The notes under the pieces were generated by a model. It made no database searches and had not been told where the DNA came from. It worked only from the letters and a program-made list of their open reading frames with translations. Shown piece after piece: positions 10,028 through 18,754 of a stretch of 64,000 nucleotides of DNA; position 1 is the stretch's first letter, and every line of letters starts with the position of its first letter. The translations under genes and the position numbers were made by a program. Source of the DNA: Halorussus lipolyticus (GTDB lineage: Archaea; Halobacteriota; Halobacteria; Halobacteriales; Haladaptataceae). The DNA lies in the NCBI RefSeq assembly GCF_029338375.1, contig NZ_CP119804.1, positions 620,001 through 684,000 on the forward strand. The letters are read 5' to 3'.

Positions 10028-11785
10028 TCACTCCAACTCGTACACTCTCGCCTCGTAGGGCCGCATCTCGAACGACCGGGGTTCCGCGTCGTCCACCGCG
10101 TAGTTGTGCAGGACGCACTCGGCGTCCCCGTACTCGACGCTCTGGGGGAGCGAGAACGTCGGCGTCCCCTCGGAGAAATTCAGCACCGTCAGCAGGCGCT
10201 CGTCGCCGAGCGTCCGGAGGTAGGCGAAGACCTCCGGGTCGTCGGGAAGCAGGAGTTCGTAGTCGCCGTAAATCGCCACGTCGCTGTCGCGCCGGTAGTC
10301 GATGAGGTCCCGGTAGTAGTGCCAGACCGATTGGTCGCGGCTCCTCGCATCGGCGACGTTGACCGCCTCGTAGTTCGGGTTCACCGGAAACCACGGGTCG
10401 TCCTCGGTAAAGCCCGCGTTCTCGGCGTCGGACCACTGCATCGGCGTCCGGGCGTTGTCCCTGCTTCGGTAGCTCACGATGTCGAGAATCTCGTCCATCG
10501 GGCGACCCGTCTCGCGTTCGCGTCGGACGAAGTTCCGGGCGCTCACGTCGTTGACCTGCGACTCGCGCTCGAAGGGGAAGTTCGTCATCCCGATTTCGTC
10601 GCCCTGATAGACGTAGGGCGTCCCCCGGAGCGTGAACAGCAGGGTGGCGAGCATCTCGGCCGACTCGATGCGGTAGAGGCCGTCGTCGCCGAACCGCGAG
10701 ACGGGGCGGGGCCAGTCGTGGTTCCCGAGGTAGACGCTGTTCCAACCCTCGTCCCCCAGTCCGTTCTGCCACTTCGTGAGGACCTGCTTGAACTCGGACA
10801 GCGACCACTCGCCGATGGTCCAGCGGTCGCCGCTCTCGCCGTAGTCGAGCGTGACGTGTTCGAAGTGGAACACCATGTTCAGGCCGTCACCGTCCGGGCC
10901 GAGGTACTGCTGGGCCTCCTCGACTGTCGCACCGGGCATCTCGCCGACCGTCATCACGTCGCGTCCAGCGAGGACCTCCTCGTACATCTCGGAGATGAAC
11001 TCGTGGGCCCTCGGCCCGGTCATGAAGTGTTCCGCGCCGGTCCATCCCGAATCGGGGTCGCCGTCGGGCAGGCCGTCGGCCTTCGAGATGAGGTCGATGA
11101 CGTCCATCCGAAAGCCGTCGATGCCCTTGTCCAGCCACCACTCCATCATGTCGTAGATTCGCTGACGGACCTCGGGGTTCTCCCAGTTCAGGTCGGGTTG
11201 CTTCTCGTCGAACAGGTGGAGGTAGTACTGTTCGGTCTGCTCGTCGTAGGTCCACGCCGACCCGCCGAAGGCCGATTCCCAGTTGTTCGGTGGCTTGCCC
11301 TTGCCGCCGGGACCGTCTCCTCGGCCGTCGCGCCAGATGTAAAAGTCCCGCAGGTCGCTGTCTTTGGACTCGCGGGACTGGCGGAACCAGTCGTGTTCGT
11401 CGGAGGTGTGATTGACCACGAGGTCCATGATGAGTTTGATGTCCCTCTCGTGGAGGCCGTCGAGCAGTCGGTCGAAGTCGTCCATCGTCCCAAACTCCGA
11501 CATGATGGCCCGGTAGTCCCGGATGTCGTAGCCGTTGTCGGCGTTCGGCGAGTCGTAGACCGGATTCAGCCACACCACATCTACCCCGAGTGCGTCGAGG
11601 TAGTCGAGTTTCGCCTCGACGCCCCGGATGTCGCCCACGCCGTCGCCGTCCGAATCGAAGAAGCTCCGCGGGTAAATCTGGTAGACGACGGCCTCCTTCC
11701 ACCACTCGCGGTTCTCCTCGACGTCGCCGGGCGACTGCGCGTCTCCCTGCCCCATCGAATCCCCCGCTGGCGAATCCCCATCCAT
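10028..11785 (-). CDS. GH13 alpha-glucosidase / oligo-1,6-glucosidase
   Basis: A 585-residue glycoside hydrolase family 13 enzyme. The (beta/alpha)8 barrel motifs are present: DLVVNH (121-126), GFRMDVID with nucleophile D228, TVGEMP with acid/base E282, and NHD with D357. QPDLNW (196-201) marks the oligo-1,6-glucosidase/alpha-glucosidase branch rather than alpha-amylase. There is no signal peptide, so it should act in the cytoplasm on imported maltose, isomaltose or short oligosaccharides. The first about 25 residues are a charged extension before the REWWKEAVVYQIYPR start of the barrel; ATG at residue 11 is an alternative start. No transporter is adjacent. Confidence 0.93.
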   Translation of the reverse strand: MDGDSPAGDSMGQGDAQSPGDVEENREWWKEAVVYQIYPRSFFDSDGDGVGDIRGVEAKLDYLDALGVDVVWLNPVYDSPNADNGYDIRDYRAIMSEFGTMDDFDRLLDGLHERDIKLIMDLVVNHTSDEHDWFRQSRESKDSDLRDFYIWRDGRGDGPGGKGKPPNNWESAFGGSAWTYDEQTEQYYLHLFDEKQPDLNWENPEVRQRIYDMMEWWLDKGIDGFRMDVIDLISKADGLPDGDPDSGWTGAEHFMTGPRAHEFISEMYEEVLAGRDVMTVGEMPGATVEEAQQYLGPDGDGLNMVFHFEHVTLDYGESGDRWTIGEWSLSEFKQVLTKWQNGLGDEGWNSVYLGNHDWPRPVSRFGDDGLYRIESAEMLATLLFTLRGTPYVYQGDEIGMTNFPFERESQVNDVSARNFVRRERETGRPMDEILDIVSYRSRDNARTPMQWSDAENAGFTEDDPWFPVNPNYEAVNVADARSRDQSVWHYYRDLIDYRRDSDVAIYGDYELLLPDDPEVFAYLRTLGDERLLTVLNFSEGTPTFSLPQSVEYGDAECVLHNYAVDDAEPRSFEMRPYEARVYELE

Positions 11786-11857
11786 CGAGACCCACTAACG
11801 AGTTCCCGCGGTTTAGCTTTGGTTGCGCTTAAGTAGGAGGACCCGGAAATCCCGAGT

Positions 11858-12022
11858 ATGGACGACCACGCAGACCACACCGACCACGGCCACGACGTAG
11901 AGGGACTACACCGAGTCACGTCGCCGATGCAGGACTTCTCGATGTCGCAGGTCGGCATCGGCTTCGCCGTCCTCGCTGTCGGCCTCGCCGTCGCGTTCGC
12001 GCTCCCGCTCGTCGCGGCCTGA
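11858..12022 (+). CDS. Short His/Asp-rich single-helix membrane protein
   Basis: A 54-residue protein. The N-terminus is rich in His and Asp (MDDHADHTDHGHDVEGLHR), followed by SPMQDFSMSQ and one hydrophobic helix (about 32-53) ending in VAA. I recall similar small haloarchaeal proteins (a DUF7550-like type, number not verified). The His cluster could bind metal, but that is inference. It is divergent from the GH13 gene, with 72 nt between starts, so the promoters share that gap; CTTAAG about 27 nt upstream is a likely TATA element. Confidence 0.72.
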   Translation: MDDHADHTDHGHDVEGLHRVTSPMQDFSMSQVGIGFAVLAVGLAVAFALPLVAA

Positions 12023-12114
12023 GCGGACGACTCCGAACCTCGGACGGGCAGAGAGCAATCAATTTATTTCCCTAAGAAACGTAATTACTGCCTAGAGAAC
12101 TAAATTTATTTTCG

Positions 12115-13473
12115 CTACCGGTGGTCGTCGCCCGTGACGACCGACACGCTTGCGTTCGTCCCGGATGCGTTCGCCCCGCTAACGAACGACTCCGTTCCGA
12201 CGAGGAGGACCACCGTCTCCTCGCTCGTCTGAACCGACCGGAGGGCTACCTCGTCGTCGCGCCACGTCCCGCCCGACCGGTTCGCCCGCGAGGACAGATA
12301 CTCGCGCATTCCGGACTCGAACTCGTCGGCCTCGGCCGACGAGTCCCATCGCGTCGCCCAGACGTAGCTTCGGGTCCCGTTCGGACCAGTCACGGGCACG
12401 AGGCGGTCCGCGCCCCATCCGGCCGCGGCGTCCGCCGCCTGCGATTCGTTCATCTCGGTGCCGAGCGCGATGCGGGTGAACAGTTCGCCGTAGGTGTCGG
12501 TCCGGCCGAGTGTCCGGTTCTGGCCGGCATCGACCGACACCGCCAGCGATTTCGGTTTCTCGGAGTCGTCGGTGTCGTTGTGCAGAACCTGCTCGGTGGT
12601 CTGGGGCGGGTCGTCGTACACCGCCGAGAGGTTCGCGGGCGAGTCGTAGCGGTGCCGAAGATAGCGCACGCCGAAGTAGTAGCGCGCGATTTTGTACTTG
12701 ACTCGCGCCGGCGACGACCGGTATCGCTCGGCGTCGGTGATGGTCGCCCAGTCGCCCGCCAGATACCGCCGGTCGTAGGTTTCGCCGACGAACGCCGCGG
12801 TGCCCTCCACGATGCTCGCGTAGGTCAGGTAGGTGTCCCGCGTCGGCGTCCGGTCCGCGCCGAGCGCGGTCTGCGTCCTGCTGAACGCCTGCTGGCGGAA
12901 CTGGACGGTGTGGACGAACTCGTGGGCCATCGTCCGTTCGAGCGGGCCTTCCCGGCCCGCCACCGTCATGCGCTCGTTGACCACGACCGAGTGAGCCGAG
13001 GGGGCGTAGGCCGCCACCGAGACGCCGCTGTTCCCGCCGTCGCCGTCGCTTTCTCCATCGCCTCTTTCCTCGCTGTCGGCCGACTCGCCGCCGGAGATTC
13101 CCATCACGTCCGCGAAGGTCCTCGCCGATTTTCCGCCCGAGGAGTCTTCCCCTGCTCCACCCCCAGTTCCGCCGATTTCGGATGCTGGCTTTACCACGAC
13201 CACGGTCGGCGGCGAGACGTTGACTCCGAGCAAGTCGGTCGTCCGGGCGAAGACTCGCTCGTGTTCGACCGGGAGCGACCCGCCGCTGACCGGGATGTCC
13301 GCGAGCGCGGAGCGATTCGTCGCCGAGTCGTCGTCGGCCTCGCCGCTCGTCTTCGACTCGGCAGTCGCGTTCGGCCCGCCGGTCTCGGGAGTCGGCGTCT
13401 GACTCGGTGCAGTCGGGGCGGTACACCCCGCCAACAACAGACAGAGGACGCAGGCGATGACAGTCCGTGACAC
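12115..13473 (-). CDS. Hvo_1808-family surface lipoprotein with HExxH motif
   Basis: A 452-residue exported protein. Residues 1-17 form a lipoprotein signal with lipobox LAGC (Cys17), followed by a Thr/Pro/Asp-rich linker. A zinc-protease-like motif AHEFVHTVQF lies at about 183-192 (H184, E185, H188) in a context like the haloarchaeal Hvo_1808 surface-protein family. HExxH suggests a metalloprotease, though activity in this family is not established to my knowledge. A low-complexity Gly/Ser/Asp insert (about 101-150) looks variable. It is divergent from hisF with 104 nt between starts. Confidence 0.82.
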   Translation of the reverse strand: MSRTVIACVLCLLLAGCTAPTAPSQTPTPETGGPNATAESKTSGEADDDSATNRSALADIPVSGGSLPVEHERVFARTTDLLGVNVSPPTVVVVKPASEIGGTGGGAGEDSSGGKSARTFADVMGISGGESADSEERGDGESDGDGGNSGVSVAAYAPSAHSVVVNERMTVAGREGPLERTMAHEFVHTVQFRQQAFSRTQTALGADRTPTRDTYLTYASIVEGTAAFVGETYDRRYLAGDWATITDAERYRSSPARVKYKIARYYFGVRYLRHRYDSPANLSAVYDDPPQTTEQVLHNDTDDSEKPKSLAVSVDAGQNRTLGRTDTYGELFTRIALGTEMNESQAADAAAGWGADRLVPVTGPNGTRSYVWATRWDSSAEADEFESGMREYLSSRANRSGGTWRDDEVALRSVQTSEETVVLLVGTESFVSGANASGTNASVSVVTGDDHR

Positions 13474-13577
13474 GTTTCACCACGATAACGCTCGAAGCAA
13501 AGAGTTTGCGGTGGGATGCGAGGCCCTGCCGCAGTCGAAACCGTGAAACCGCGTTCGCGCCAATCGTCGCGCAAGGA

Positions 13578-14393
13578 ATGACTCTCACCAAGCGCGTCAT
13601 CCCGTGCATCGACGTGGACGTGGACGACGACGGGAATCCGGCGGTCTACACCGGCGTCAACTTCGAGGACCTCGAATACACCGGCGACCCGGTGGAGATG
13701 GCCCGCGAGTACAACGAGGCCGGGGCCGACGAGTTCGTCTTCCTCGACATCACGGCGAGCGCCGAGGGCAGAGAGACCATGCTCGGCGTGGTTGAGGACA
13801 TCGCCGACGAGGTGTTCATCCCCCTGACGGTCGGCGGCGGGATTCGAACGAAAGACGACATCAAGGAGACCCTGCGCGCGGGGGCCGACAAGGTGTCTAT
13901 CAACTCCGGGGCCATCGCAAACCCGGACCTCATCGAGGAGGGCGCAGACGCCTTCGGTAGCCAGTGCATCGTCATCTCGGTGGACGCCCGCCGCAGGTTC
14001 GACGAGGAGGGCGAACACTACGTCCAAGTCGATGGCGAGTCCTGCTGGTTCGAGTGTACCGTCAAGGGCGGGCGCGAGGGCACCGGTCTCGACGTAGTGG
14101 AGTGGGCCAGAGAGGCCGAGGAGCGCGGCGCTGGCGAGCTGTTCGTCAACTCCATCGACGCCGACGGGACCAAGGAGGGCTACGACATTCCGCTGACGAA
14201 GGCGGTCTGCGACAACGTTTCGACCCCCGTCATCGCCTCGTCGGGGTGCGGCGGTCCGGAGGACATGTACGAAGTGTTCACCGAGGCGGGCGCTGACGCC
14301 GGCCTCGCGGCCTCTATCTTCCACTTCGGCGAGTACACGATTCGGGAGACCAAGGAGTATCTGGACGAGCGCGGCATCCCGGTTCGACTCTGA
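13578..14393 (+). CDS. hisF: Imidazole glycerol phosphate synthase cyclase subunit HisF
   Basis: HisF joins ammonia (from HisH) to PRFAR, giving imidazole glycerol phosphate for histidine and AICAR for purines. The 271-residue protein is a full TIM barrel with catalytic acids D12 (PCIDVDV) and D136 (ISVDARR), and phosphate-binding loops TVGGGIR and ASSGCGG. The ATG at 13578 starts the usual [10 protein letters not shown] sequence. Other his genes are not adjacent, which is usual in haloarchaea where the pathway is scattered. Confidence 0.97.
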   Translation: MTLTKRVIPCIDVDVDDDGNPAVYTGVNFEDLEYTGDPVEMAREYNEAGADEFVFLDITASAEGRETMLGVVEDIADEVFIPLTVGGGIRTKDDIKETLRAGADKVSINSGAIANPDLIEEGADAFGSQCIVISVDARRRFDEEGEHYVQVDGESCWFECTVKGGREGTGLDVVEWAREAEERGAGELFVNSIDADGTKEGYDIPLTKAVCDNVSTPVIASSGCGGPEDMYEVFTEAGADAGLAASIFHFGEYTIRETKEYLDERGIPVRL

Positions 14394-14482
14394 GTATTTT
14401 CCGCCGGATAGGGGTTAAATAACTACCATTTTTGGACTCAAATCCAGAAGATAAAAATTCCGGTGGCTAGACGCCGGTAGTA

Positions 14483-14842
14483 ATGCACGAAATCGAAGCC
14501 GACGCCGGCGCGAATCGACTCTACGTCACCCTCGGCGGGACGTTCGGAGCAGACGAGGCGGCCTCCTCGGCCGAGGAGACCATCGAAGCGGCCCAGCGAC
14601 TCGATTCGGGATTCGACGTGGTGACGGACATCCGAAATCTCGAAGCGAGTCCCCAAGAGGCAAAAGAACACCTCCAGCGGTCCAAAACCTTCCTCGCGGC
14701 CCACGACGTTGGCACCGTGGTCAGAGTCGTCGGCGACTCGCCGCTGGCCCAGATGCAGTTCGACCGGACCGGCGAGCAGGAGTACGAAGTCGAAACTGCC
14801 GACAGCGTGGACGAAGCCGAGCGACTGCTGGACGAAAAATAG
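14483..14842 (+). CDS. STAS-like small protein
   Basis: A protein of 119 residues with alternating strands and helices: NRLYVTLGGTF, a long helix, GFDVVTDIRNL, a helix, then GTVVRVVGDS. This pattern resembles STAS/SpoIIAA-like folds, which mediate protein-protein switching or bind small ligands. No Ser/Thr phospho-site can be assigned. The function is unknown. It ends 18 nt before the stop of the convergent secreted-protein gene. Confidence 0.65.
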   Translation: MHEIEADAGANRLYVTLGGTFGADEAASSAEETIEAAQRLDSGFDVVTDIRNLEASPQEAKEHLQRSKTFLAAHDVGTVVRVVGDSPLAQMQFDRTGEQEYEVETADSVDEAERLLDEK

Positions 14843-14860
14843 GGTCTGGTCTGGAGTCGT

Positions 14861-15616
14861 CTACCAGTCCGGCGCTCGGAGCGCGCTGGACTCGTTTCCT
14901 GCCGTCTCGTTTCCTGCCGCGGTGGTCTCCTCGTCGCCACCGAGGCCGCCGCCGGCCAGCACGCCGATGCCGACAGAGGCGTTCTCGACGCTGACGCTTC
15001 CGGCCTCGACGCTATCGAGGAAGGCGCTCTCGACGGTCATGTTCTCGACGCCGATGGTGGGTTGCCCCTCGATGGCCGAGGCGTTGTCGGTCGCACCGCC
15101 GGGAGAGATGGACGCCTGCACGCTGTTGACCTCGACGGTTCCGATGAGACTCGAATCGATGCGGAGTGATTCGACGCCGACCTCAGAGAGCGTGGCGTTC
15201 TCGACGGTCGCGGTCTCTCCCTCGGGCGGGGTCTCGCCGCCGAACAACTGCCGGGCGACCGTCTCGTTGCGAATCGTCACATCTTCGAGCGTGACGTTCG
15301 TGAGCGTGGCGTTGACCACGGTCAGGTTCGACGCCGTGGCCGTACCGAGGGAGTTGGTCTCGTCGGTCCCGTTCTGCTCCAGTTCCGTCTCGTTCAGTAC
15401 GGCCTGCTGGACCGAGACGTTCGTCATCTGCAGGCGCTCGATGGTGAGGGTCTGGTACTCGTAGGTCTGTGCGTCGTCTTGTGCCGTGACCGCGTTCGCA
15501 CCGACAGCGGACTGGACCGCCTGCGACTCGGTGTGTGCGTTCGGTGCCCCAGCGAGCGCCGACGAGGCCCCGGCGAGGAGGACGAGCGTTGCGACGACGA
15601 TTGCACGTGTTCTCAT
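14861..15616 (-). CDS. Secreted Asn/Val-rich protein of unknown function
   Basis: A protein of 251 residues. An N-terminal Sec-type signal (MRTRAIVVATLVLLAGASSA) is followed by a mature region with a repeating pattern of Val/Leu strands and Asn (NVSVQQAVLNETELEQNG, NLTVVNATLTNVTLEDVTI). This suggests a stacked beta-helix or solenoid. Many NxS/T sequons are present, so heavy N-glycosylation is plausible. There is no lipobox, C-terminal anchor or enzymatic motif. ATG 15616 is favoured because the signal peptide begins there and GTTTATTGG lies about 29 nt upstream. Confidence 0.7.
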   Translation of the reverse strand: MRTRAIVVATLVLLAGASSALAGAPNAHTESQAVQSAVGANAVTAQDDAQTYEYQTLTIERLQMTNVSVQQAVLNETELEQNGTDETNSLGTATASNLTVVNATLTNVTLEDVTIRNETVARQLFGGETPPEGETATVENATLSEVGVESLRIDSSLIGTVEVNSVQASISPGGATDNASAIEGQPTIGVENMTVESAFLDSVEAGSVSVENASVGIGVLAGGGLGGDEETTAAGNETAGNESSALRAPDW

Positions 15617-15944
15617 ACGCAGGGGAGTTTCCCGAGTGCGCCAATAAACGGCCGCGACCGTTTCGGAGTTCCGTGCCCGATTACCCCGGTTACGCACCGC
15701 TTACTCGTCGCCGGCGGTCGGCGCGCGCAGGACCGAGCGAACGGCCTCCTGCTGGCCGATAAACGGAGTGAACAGTTTCGAAGCGCGAAGACGACTCCGA
15801 AGGTGGGGCAGGCCACGGCCACGTGGAACACAGAGACACCGCTACAACGGTTATAGAAATGGAATTATTTGTTTTCCGTAGGCAGAGAATTGCCGTCGAT
15901 GGGAATCGACTTCGCTCTCGGCGCGTCGGCGGACTCCCGCAGAA
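15617..15944. other. Gap between secreted protein and rpoL, no gene seen
   Basis: This 328-nt gap includes the promoter of the secreted protein gene and an AT-rich stretch (15850-15885) just after the rpoL stop, which may end rpoL transcription. No small gene is supported. Confidence 0.4.
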
Positions 15945-16232
15945 TCAGGCCGCGCTCTCGTAGGCGTCTCGGAAAGCGGCGGTCTTGTCCTTGATGTCGC
16001 CCGCGGCGTCTTCGAGGGTGTCGAGGGGGTCCACGTCTTCCCCTTCGGTCTTGATAGTCAGAATCGGCTCGGTCTGGCCGCCGGACTGCTCGGGGTTCAC
16101 GTCGTAGGTCGCGGCCGCGACGCCCTCGTGTTCGAGGAGGGTGCCCTTCAGCACGTTCATGAAGGTGTGGTCCTCCCCGGCGATTTCGATGGAGATTTCG
16201 TCGGCTTCCTTCTCGATAACCCGTAGTTCCAT
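15945..16232 (-). CDS. rpoL: DNA-directed RNA polymerase subunit L
   Basis: Archaeal Rpo11, the partner of subunit D in the alpha-like dimer that nucleates RNA polymerase assembly. The 95-residue length is normal. [37 protein letters not shown] and YDVNP are the family signature: strand, helix with the LKGTL turn, then the second strand. The start at 16232 is set by this conserved N-terminus. A T-rich stretch follows the stop. Confidence 0.95.
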   Translation of the reverse strand: MELRVIEKEADEISIEIAGEDHTFMNVLKGTLLEHEGVAAATYDVNPEQSGGQTEPILTIKTEGEDVDPLDTLEDAAGDIKDKTAAFRDAYESAA

Positions 16233-16377
16233 ACCCTGCAGTTCTGTCTTTGGGCGTTTCAACATTACGGAACGGTAGTTCTTGACCGGACGGGAGGGGA
16301 AAACGACGAATAGCCGACACAAGGTGGCAAACTCACGACTTTTCCGGCGTCGCCCCGCACTTCTCGACTGGTAAACC

Positions 16378-17685
16378 TCAGCGTGCAGTAATATCCATCA
16401 ACATCTCGTTCTTCGGTTGTGCGGCTAGTCCGTCCTTGAACTCAAGCGGATTCTCGCCGACGTAATCGAGTTTGAACTGCTGAGCTATCGTCGGGAGCAT
16501 GATTCGGAGTTCCATCTTTGCGAACCGCTCGCCGACACATCGGTGGGGTCCCGCACCGAACGGGATGTAAGCGTACTTCGGTAGGTCCTGTTCGAGGGTC
16601 CCATCCCACCGTTCCGGACGGAAAGTCATGGGGTCGTCGTAGTACTCCTCGCTGTGATGAATCAGCCAGACCGGGAGAAAGAGTACCGACCCTTCGGTGA
16701 CTTCGTACCCATTGATATTGACTGGTTCACTGGGTTCTCTGAAGATCGTGTGACCGGGCGCTCGGAGGCGGAGAACCTCCTTGATGACCTTGTTCGTGTA
16801 ATCGAGGCCTTGGACGTTGGCTGGCGACAGTCCGTCGTCATCGATTACTTCGTCGATTTCGTCGAAGAACTTCTGTCGCTTGTCCTCGTTTCTCGATAGG
16901 AGATGGAACGCGTAAGTGAGGACGAGAGCGGTGGTCTCGTGTCCAGCGAACAGCAACGTAATCATCTCGTTGCGGAGTGTTTCGGTCGACATCTGGTGTC
17001 CGTCGTCGGCCTCTGCGTCGATCATGACCGAGAGAAGCGTGTCGTCGTCCGCACCCGATTGGATGATTTGGTCTAAGGTCTCGTCTAGCCGCTTTTGGGC
17101 CCGGTCGAATTGACGGTTAGCGGGAGTCGGGAACCAACCCGGGAAGACTTGGTTACTCGCAGAGGTCTTCGCTCCAATCGCGTTACAGGCGTCTCGAATC
17201 GCAGGGTAGTCGCCCACGTTCTCGATTCCGAACGCCGTTCGGGCGAAGACATCGAGCGTGAGGTCCTTCATCTGTTTCTCGATGTCCCGAGTTTCACCGT
17301 CGCTCCATCCCTCGACGAGGTCCTCCGTAGCAGTCTGCATCTGCTCGGCGTACGCCTTGATGCGTTGGGGATAGAACGCTGGTTGAATCATGTCCCGTTG
17401 TTGTTGCCAAAACTCACCCTCGCTCGCACCGATACCTTCGCGGAACACTTCGCGGTACTCTCTTGGACGCTGGTATTTCGAGTCGTCTTCGACGAGCACC
17501 TGCTCGAACAGTTCCGGACTTCCGAGTATGTAGCCGTCTCGCCCCACTCCGCCGTCCACGTAGACGAGGTCTCCGTATTTTTCGGCCCACTTTTTTCGGT
17601 ATTTGAACGGATTCAGTCCATACTTAGGCATGCTACCAATCAGCGGCAGTCCGGACGGTCCTGGAGGTCGTTGATTTCTGCTCAC
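16378..17685 (-). CDS. Cytochrome P450
   Basis: A 435-residue soluble P450. The I-helix carries AGHETT (247-252) for oxygen activation, the K-helix ExxR is E303-R306, and the heme loop [10 protein letters not shown] (376-385) puts the axial thiolate at Cys383. The N-terminus has the proline-rich [13 protein letters not shown] and no membrane anchor. P450s hydroxylate hydrophobic substrates using electrons from ferredoxin; the substrate here is unknown and no ferredoxin or reductase is adjacent. The gene uses more A/T-ending codons than its neighbours and borders a very AT-rich spacer, which suggests transfer from elsewhere. Confidence 0.95.
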   Translation of the reverse strand: MSRNQRPPGPSGLPLIGSMPKYGLNPFKYRKKWAEKYGDLVYVDGGVGRDGYILGSPELFEQVLVEDDSKYQRPREYREVFREGIGASEGEFWQQQRDMIQPAFYPQRIKAYAEQMQTATEDLVEGWSDGETRDIEKQMKDLTLDVFARTAFGIENVGDYPAIRDACNAIGAKTSASNQVFPGWFPTPANRQFDRAQKRLDETLDQIIQSGADDDTLLSVMIDAEADDGHQMSTETLRNEMITLLFAGHETTALVLTYAFHLLSRNEDKRQKFFDEIDEVIDDDGLSPANVQGLDYTNKVIKEVLRLRAPGHTIFREPSEPVNINGYEVTEGSVLFLPVWLIHHSEEYYDDPMTFRPERWDGTLEQDLPKYAYIPFGAGPHRCVGERFAKMELRIMLPTIAQQFKLDYVGENPLEFKDGLAAQPKNEMLMDITAR

Positions 17686-18091
17686 AGAGCTGTGATTTAC
17701 ACTTCCGATACTTCTTTTTTTATATTTTTATTTAATATAAATTTTAAATACCAGTAGTTATAACCGCGGCAAAATTCGGCGGATACAGTAAGCGTCACTA
17801 GATACGGTCCTTCAAAGGACTCCCTATTAAGCACATACCATAATAGTTATTATACTAATGATTTCATATAGATGGTAGTTCACTCATCTACTTTGTTTAC
17901 CTACAACACCTTCATCTTTAATTATAGATGTACACCCAAAATATATAGAAGTATAAATATTTAAATCTCTAGTGGCTTTAGTAACAAATATCTTTTCTTA
18001 AATCTATTTTTACTTATATTTTTGATTACTGTTATAATAGTTATAGATTTCATAAATTATAAACCAAGTGATGCAGTAGCTCAGGACAGCC
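17686..18091. other. Very AT-rich spacer between P450 and unknown gene
   Basis: About 400 nt of strikingly AT-rich DNA in an otherwise GC-rich window, with many A/T runs and no open frame of note. It separates two divergent genes, so both promoters lie in it. Confidence 0.6.
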
Positions 18092-18625
18092 ATGGAAGAC
18101 GATACAGAAATCGTTGGCCGCTACATCCTTGCATTCGTCGAGAGTACTGGCGACGTTTCGACCGTGTTCGAACGAAAGACGCGCGAGACTTTCGAAGAAA
18201 TCGGGTTAGATGTGGGTGAGGTCGAAGAGGACAGTTGGCACGACGCCCAGAAGTACGCAGACGCAATGCACGAAATCCGAGACAAAGTCGGTGAGAAGAC
18301 CCTCGAAAAAGCAGGGGCCGAGCAAGCCAAAAACGTCCCGTGGCCAGAACACGTGAACTCTGCCGCCGACGGATTGCAATTCCTCGAAGACGCGGACGAG
18401 GAGGCATTCCGCTCGCCGTCTGGTACGGTCGAATCGAACTACAGGGTCGAAGAAATGGACAGCACGTCCAGTCGAGTCAGTATCCTCGACCACTCGCCGT
18501 ATCCCGTCGAAAATTACAAAGGTGTCATCAAAGGAGTTGTCGATTCGCTGTCCAGTTCGAACGGGAACGTCACTGAAGTCGATACCCGCAGCGACGAGAA
18601 GGCGGCGTACGAAGTTCGCTGGTAG
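18092..18625 (+). CDS. Unknown protein, possible small-ligand sensor fold
   Basis: A protein of 177 residues that I do not recognise. The N-terminal half is helical (YILAFVESTGDVSTVFERK). The C-terminal half has YRVEEMDSTSSRVSIL followed by SPYPVENYKGVIKGVVDSL. That order of beta-strands then a PYPxxxxxGxIxG turn distantly recalls V4R or DUF2378-like sensor domains, but the match is weak. Codon use is lower in GC than in flanking genes, like the divergent P450, so the two may have arrived together. Confidence 0.6.
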   Translation: MEDDTEIVGRYILAFVESTGDVSTVFERKTRETFEEIGLDVGEVEEDSWHDAQKYADAMHEIRDKVGEKTLEKAGAEQAKNVPWPEHVNSAADGLQFLEDADEEAFRSPSGTVESNYRVEEMDSTSSRVSILDHSPYPVENYKGVIKGVVDSLSSSNGNVTEVDTRSDEKAAYEVRW

Positions 18626-18723
18626 ACAACTACTTTCGACCAGGTCGTCCTACCGCCATTTTTGTGAATATACGCTCGTTCTGTGAAGCGAATCAAATCC
18701 CAGTGAGCTAAATCCAGCCACTC

Positions 18724-18731
18724 ATTTATAC
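18724..18731 (+). promoter_or_regulatory. TATA box of the rhomboid gene
   Basis: ATTTATAC is centred 27 nt before the ATG at 18755, indicating a leaderless transcript. Confidence 0.6.
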
Positions 18732-18754
18732 TCCGGTGGCCGAAAACACCGGAT

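Noticed and set aside
10016..11836. Plus-strand frame of 606 codons antisense to GH13
   Set aside because: The GH13 motifs are clear on the minus strand; the plus-strand protein has no domain.
15865..16320. Open minus-strand frame overlapping rpoL
   Set aside because: Another frame of the rpoL gene with Arg/Gly-rich composition and no family match.
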